DNA of 64,000 bases, taken from Saururus chinensis (taxonomy: Eukaryota > Streptophyta > Magnoliopsida > Piperales > Saururaceae). Each line of letters begins with the position of its first letter. Within the stretch, counting starts at the first letter, position 1. This document shows positions 61,305-64,000 of the stretch, in pieces. A model generated the notes under the pieces. The model was not told where the DNA came from and searched no databases. It worked only from the letters and a program-made list of their open reading frames with translations. The stretch is taken from NCBI GenBank assembly GCA_035235625.1, contig CP141144.1, positions 25,169,014 to 25,233,013 on the forward strand, in the 5' to 3' direction. The position numbers and the translations under genes are program-made.

Positions 61305-61960
61305 TCATCCAAGTTGGATTTATCACCATGTTTGAGAATCTCTACGAAATAACTTAGCTTTCTTTTTTTTACAAACTCAATTCCAAAGACTAGATTCAAT
61401 ACAAATTGTTACATAGTAGCATCATCTAGGAAAAATTACCTCATATATGTTCCAAATCGTACAAATTGTCTTCAACCTTCCAAGATTACATATAACATGA
61501 CTTAACAAATTGGTAAAAAATGTTATCAACATTCTGTGATTGCATATAACATCACTTAGCAAAATGTCAAAAAATATTTTCCACCTCCTACATAAAAAAC
61601 CACTTGAAATTGTAATTAGTAAATGCTTATAAAAACTTAAATAAAACATCATGTTCAATTAATAACAAGTGATTAATATCTATTTTTACCTAAATTGGCT
61701 TCAGTTGAACCTCAATTGAGGTATAAGAATCTTCAAGTGGCTTGATTGTATGGGAGACATACTGACTTGCTGATGCACAATGTAAATAAATTTACAAAAT
61801 CATATTTTGCTAAAACTATCAAAGAAAATGCTTTAGTTAAAGAAAATGATTGAACTTACCTCAAGTAAGTTGGAAAAACTTTCGATACCTCTAGGATTAT
61901 CTTCGCAACAAAATAAATCCTATAATACATGCCAATAATTTAGAATTATATAGAATACAA
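61305..61960. other. Sequence downstream of the FAR1-like gene
   Basis: AT-rich. It may contain the 3' untranslated part or last intron of the FAR1-like gene. A repeated phrase of the type 'acatataacatgacttaaca' occurs at about 61487 and 61545. Confidence 0.4.
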
Positions 61961-63767
61961 AAAGACATGTGATAGTATCTATAACACAGTGAATAAATAT
62001 AATTACTGGAGGTGCCTGAAACTTTGATATATGAGGTCCAAGCTGCAATTGTGGCAATTGAGTACATGAGGTGGGAGACTGCTGAGTGCTTGGACTTGAT
62101 TTTTTTTTTTGCTTGTGATGTCGCTCAAGGCAACCCCTCTTCCTCACAACTGCTTTACCACCACGAGCACGTTTCTCCTGTATTTTTATCCATGATGCAG
62201 GTACCTCAATATTTTGGTCATTGATATCCTTTTCTACATGGGTCTCATGCATATTTGCAGCCCGATCTTGAAGCTCATTTTGATGAGTCTGCTTTAATTC
62301 CTCATTTATTACTTGGGACATTATTTTAGCTTGAATCATTGTTGCCTTATATGCCGCTTCAGATTCAGCACCCCGTGCTACTATGGCAATCAATATACGT
62401 GACAACTTCATGAAGCGTGTGCCCATCGCCTTATGTGGGTCAATGTCACCAGTTGTTGAAGTTGAATTCGTTATTACCTGAACTTTTCCATCTCTTGACC
62501 ACCGTCTGATTATGTATTGAGGAGGGAGCATCTTCACATATCTATTATCACACACTTTCAATGAATGGCTACATAGTATTCCTGCAAATTCAAACTTCTT
62601 ACAACTACAAACAACTATGTGATCTTATAAATCAAATGTGACATTGTGGTGACCATGCTTTCCTACAACTTTGAACTCCATTGTTGTTCTTTTCTCTATA
62701 TATTCATGAATTTCACAATCCAAGTGATCTTGATACTCAATTAAAAATATTTCAAAAGCAGTTGGGGTATAAATTTTTGCCGCTTGTGCTAACATTTTAG
62801 AGAACATGAGTAATCTAGGAGTTTTATCCAACATTTTAAAATCACCTTGTAACTCTTGAAAACGTCAATCATCTAATAATCTATCAAAATGATGAAGAAA
62901 CTCCATGGGATTTATTTTAGAATTTACATACCTCCTCAAAATACTATTCATAGATTCACTGCGTTGTGTGGACTTCATTCCCACACAAAATTGATGTCGA
63001 CCATATGCCATAGCCCATTTTTCCTTCTCACGAAACAACTGAAGCAACCAAGGATGATCTTGAACTATATATTTTTCAATCATCCTATTCCATCCCTCTA
63101 AGAACTCCTCTGTTTCAAACTCAAATATGCATTGTTTTAGATCTCTTGCAAATGACTAAAACTTTTCAAAAACATGGCTGAGATGTTTAGCTGTATTCTA
63201 ATATATATGCCATATACATAAGCGATGATGGGTTTCCGGCATAACAATTCGAATAGCTTTAGCCATTGCTGCACATTGGTCTGTAATGATAGTAACCAGT
63301 TTCTTACCAGACATTGCTACAAGAAAAGTTTCAAGTAACCAAATAAAAGAATCACCAGTCTCATCATACAACAAGGCAGCCCCAAACATGGTATTTTGGC
63401 GATCATGATTTACACCAGTGAACAATGCACACGGCCAATTTATGTTATTAGTTCTATACGTGGTATCAAAGCTGATCACATCCCCAAAATTCTCATAGTC
63501 TACTATCATTCTCGCATCTACCCAAAAGATATTAGTTATCAGACTATCTTCATCCAACTGCATTGAGTAGAAGAAAGATGGATTATCCTTTTGTTTTCTT
63601 TTGAATTATTCTAACAAAGTCGCTGCTTCTCCTTTTTCCATCACCTTTTGACGCTTAGTACGTAAATAATTTTTCAGATCCAATGCAAGAAACCCTACAT
63701 TTTGTTGACAACTAGCTTGGCTTGCTTGCAAAGCTATAGAATCTTTGGGTGGAATGCCTACACTTGC
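61960..63767 (-). pseudogene. FAR1/MULE-type transposase-derived gene (FRS-like), 5' truncated
   Basis: One minus-strand frame runs from 63767 to about 61990 and aligns with the FAR1-related family. It starts with text around LALDLKNYLRTKRQK, then has the MULE catalytic region (LITNIFWVDARM, FGDVISFDTTYRTN, NHDRQNTMFGAALLYDE, TIITDQCAAMAKAI, HHRLCIWHI), the middle part (WAMAYGRHQFCVGMKSTQRS, ESMNSILRRYVN) and the SWIM zinc finger (VVCSCKKFEFAGILCSHSLK). It ends in a basic, Gln-rich tail. In-frame stops are TAA 63606-63608, TAG 63198-63200, TAG 63156-63158, TGA 62865-62867 and TAA 62625-62627, with no frameshift. The N-terminal FAR1 DNA-binding domain is missing because the frame is cut at 63768. 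It may be a decayed light-signalling-type FRS gene or a MULE transposase. Confidence 0.85.
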
Positions 63768-64000
63768 TGTAATATCCCTAATTTTTCCGTAATTTTTCTG
63801 TAATTTTTCTGCAATTTTCTACAATTTCTACAATGCTCTGCAATTTCAGGTCGTATTTTTGATAAATAAATTTTACGCTTCGGCATATTTGTATTTGTAA
63901 TATTCGTGACCGTAAGAGTCGGGAGTAATGCGTAGTCACAGGTCTTGGGCCTCGATGCGTCCCATAAATTTTTTGGCATGAAAAATCAGACACGACGCTG
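63768..64000 (+). repeat. Start of an LTR-like insertion cutting the FAR1-like gene
   Basis: FAR1 similarity stops exactly at TGTAATATCCCTAA (63768), which resembles the TGTAACACCC LTR ends seen elsewhere in the window. The following text has a short tandem of 'aatttttctg' units and continues past the window edge, so the far end and target duplication cannot be checked. Confidence 0.5.

Overview
This is a window of a flowering-plant nuclear genome. It is AT-rich, its genes are broken by GT-AG introns, and it is packed with LTR retrotransposons, hAT-like and Stowaway-like DNA elements and transposon-borne gene fragments. No bacterial-type operon, rRNA, tRNA or CRISPR array was recognised. The species cannot be named from this sequence.

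Left third (about 3.2-21.6 kb): a nested stack of LTR retrotransposons. The outermost element is read here as 3190-21638. It has TGTAAC...GTTACA LTRs, a tRNA-Met-like primer site and a polypurine tract, but a 3.2-kb interior with no gag or pol, so it is a LARD-like non-autonomous element. Its 5' LTR holds a truncated element of a second family with LTRs of about 3.6 kb (4331-9160) and an inverted solo LTR of its own family (9442-11241, 5-bp duplication AAATT). Its 3' LTR holds another solo LTR (15092-18582, duplication AAGCC), which itself carries an hAT-like element (16288-17859, 8-bp duplication CTTATGAG) containing a Stowaway-like MITE, and a third kind of solo LTR (19969-21388, duplication GTACA). 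The target duplications give an explicit insertion order.

Middle (21.6-42.8 kb): old repeat remnants surround the only convincingly intact host gene. This is a five-exon GDSL esterase/lipase on the minus strand (29697 to 26454, 367 residues, all catalytic blocks present, TATA box upstream). Degenerate Ty1/copia remnants lie at 31.9-38.9 kb, with a minus-strand pol and two LTRs in opposite orientations.

Right (42.8-57.6 kb): a block of transposon-type and captured genes. A GC-rich tandemly duplicated leader and an array of about 25 palindromic TTGGAGCAATATTGCTCCAA-like units precede a decayed multi-exon DUF1985/plant-mobile-domain plus Ulp1 cysteine-protease gene. Then come plus-strand exon fragments of a plant AAA-ATPase gene interrupted by exon fragments of an FZL-type chloroplast dynamin-like gene. 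A second, related palindromic array follows, then a minus-strand fragment of a receptor-like cytoplasmic kinase. I infer that this is one large gene-capturing element, or its remains, but no terminal inverted repeats were found.

Far right (57.7-64 kb): an inverted 3.6-kb solo LTR of the second family with an exact 5-bp duplication (GACAC). It is followed by a minus-strand FAR1/MULE-type transposase-derived gene with at least five in-frame stops, cut off by the start of another LTR-like sequence at 63768.
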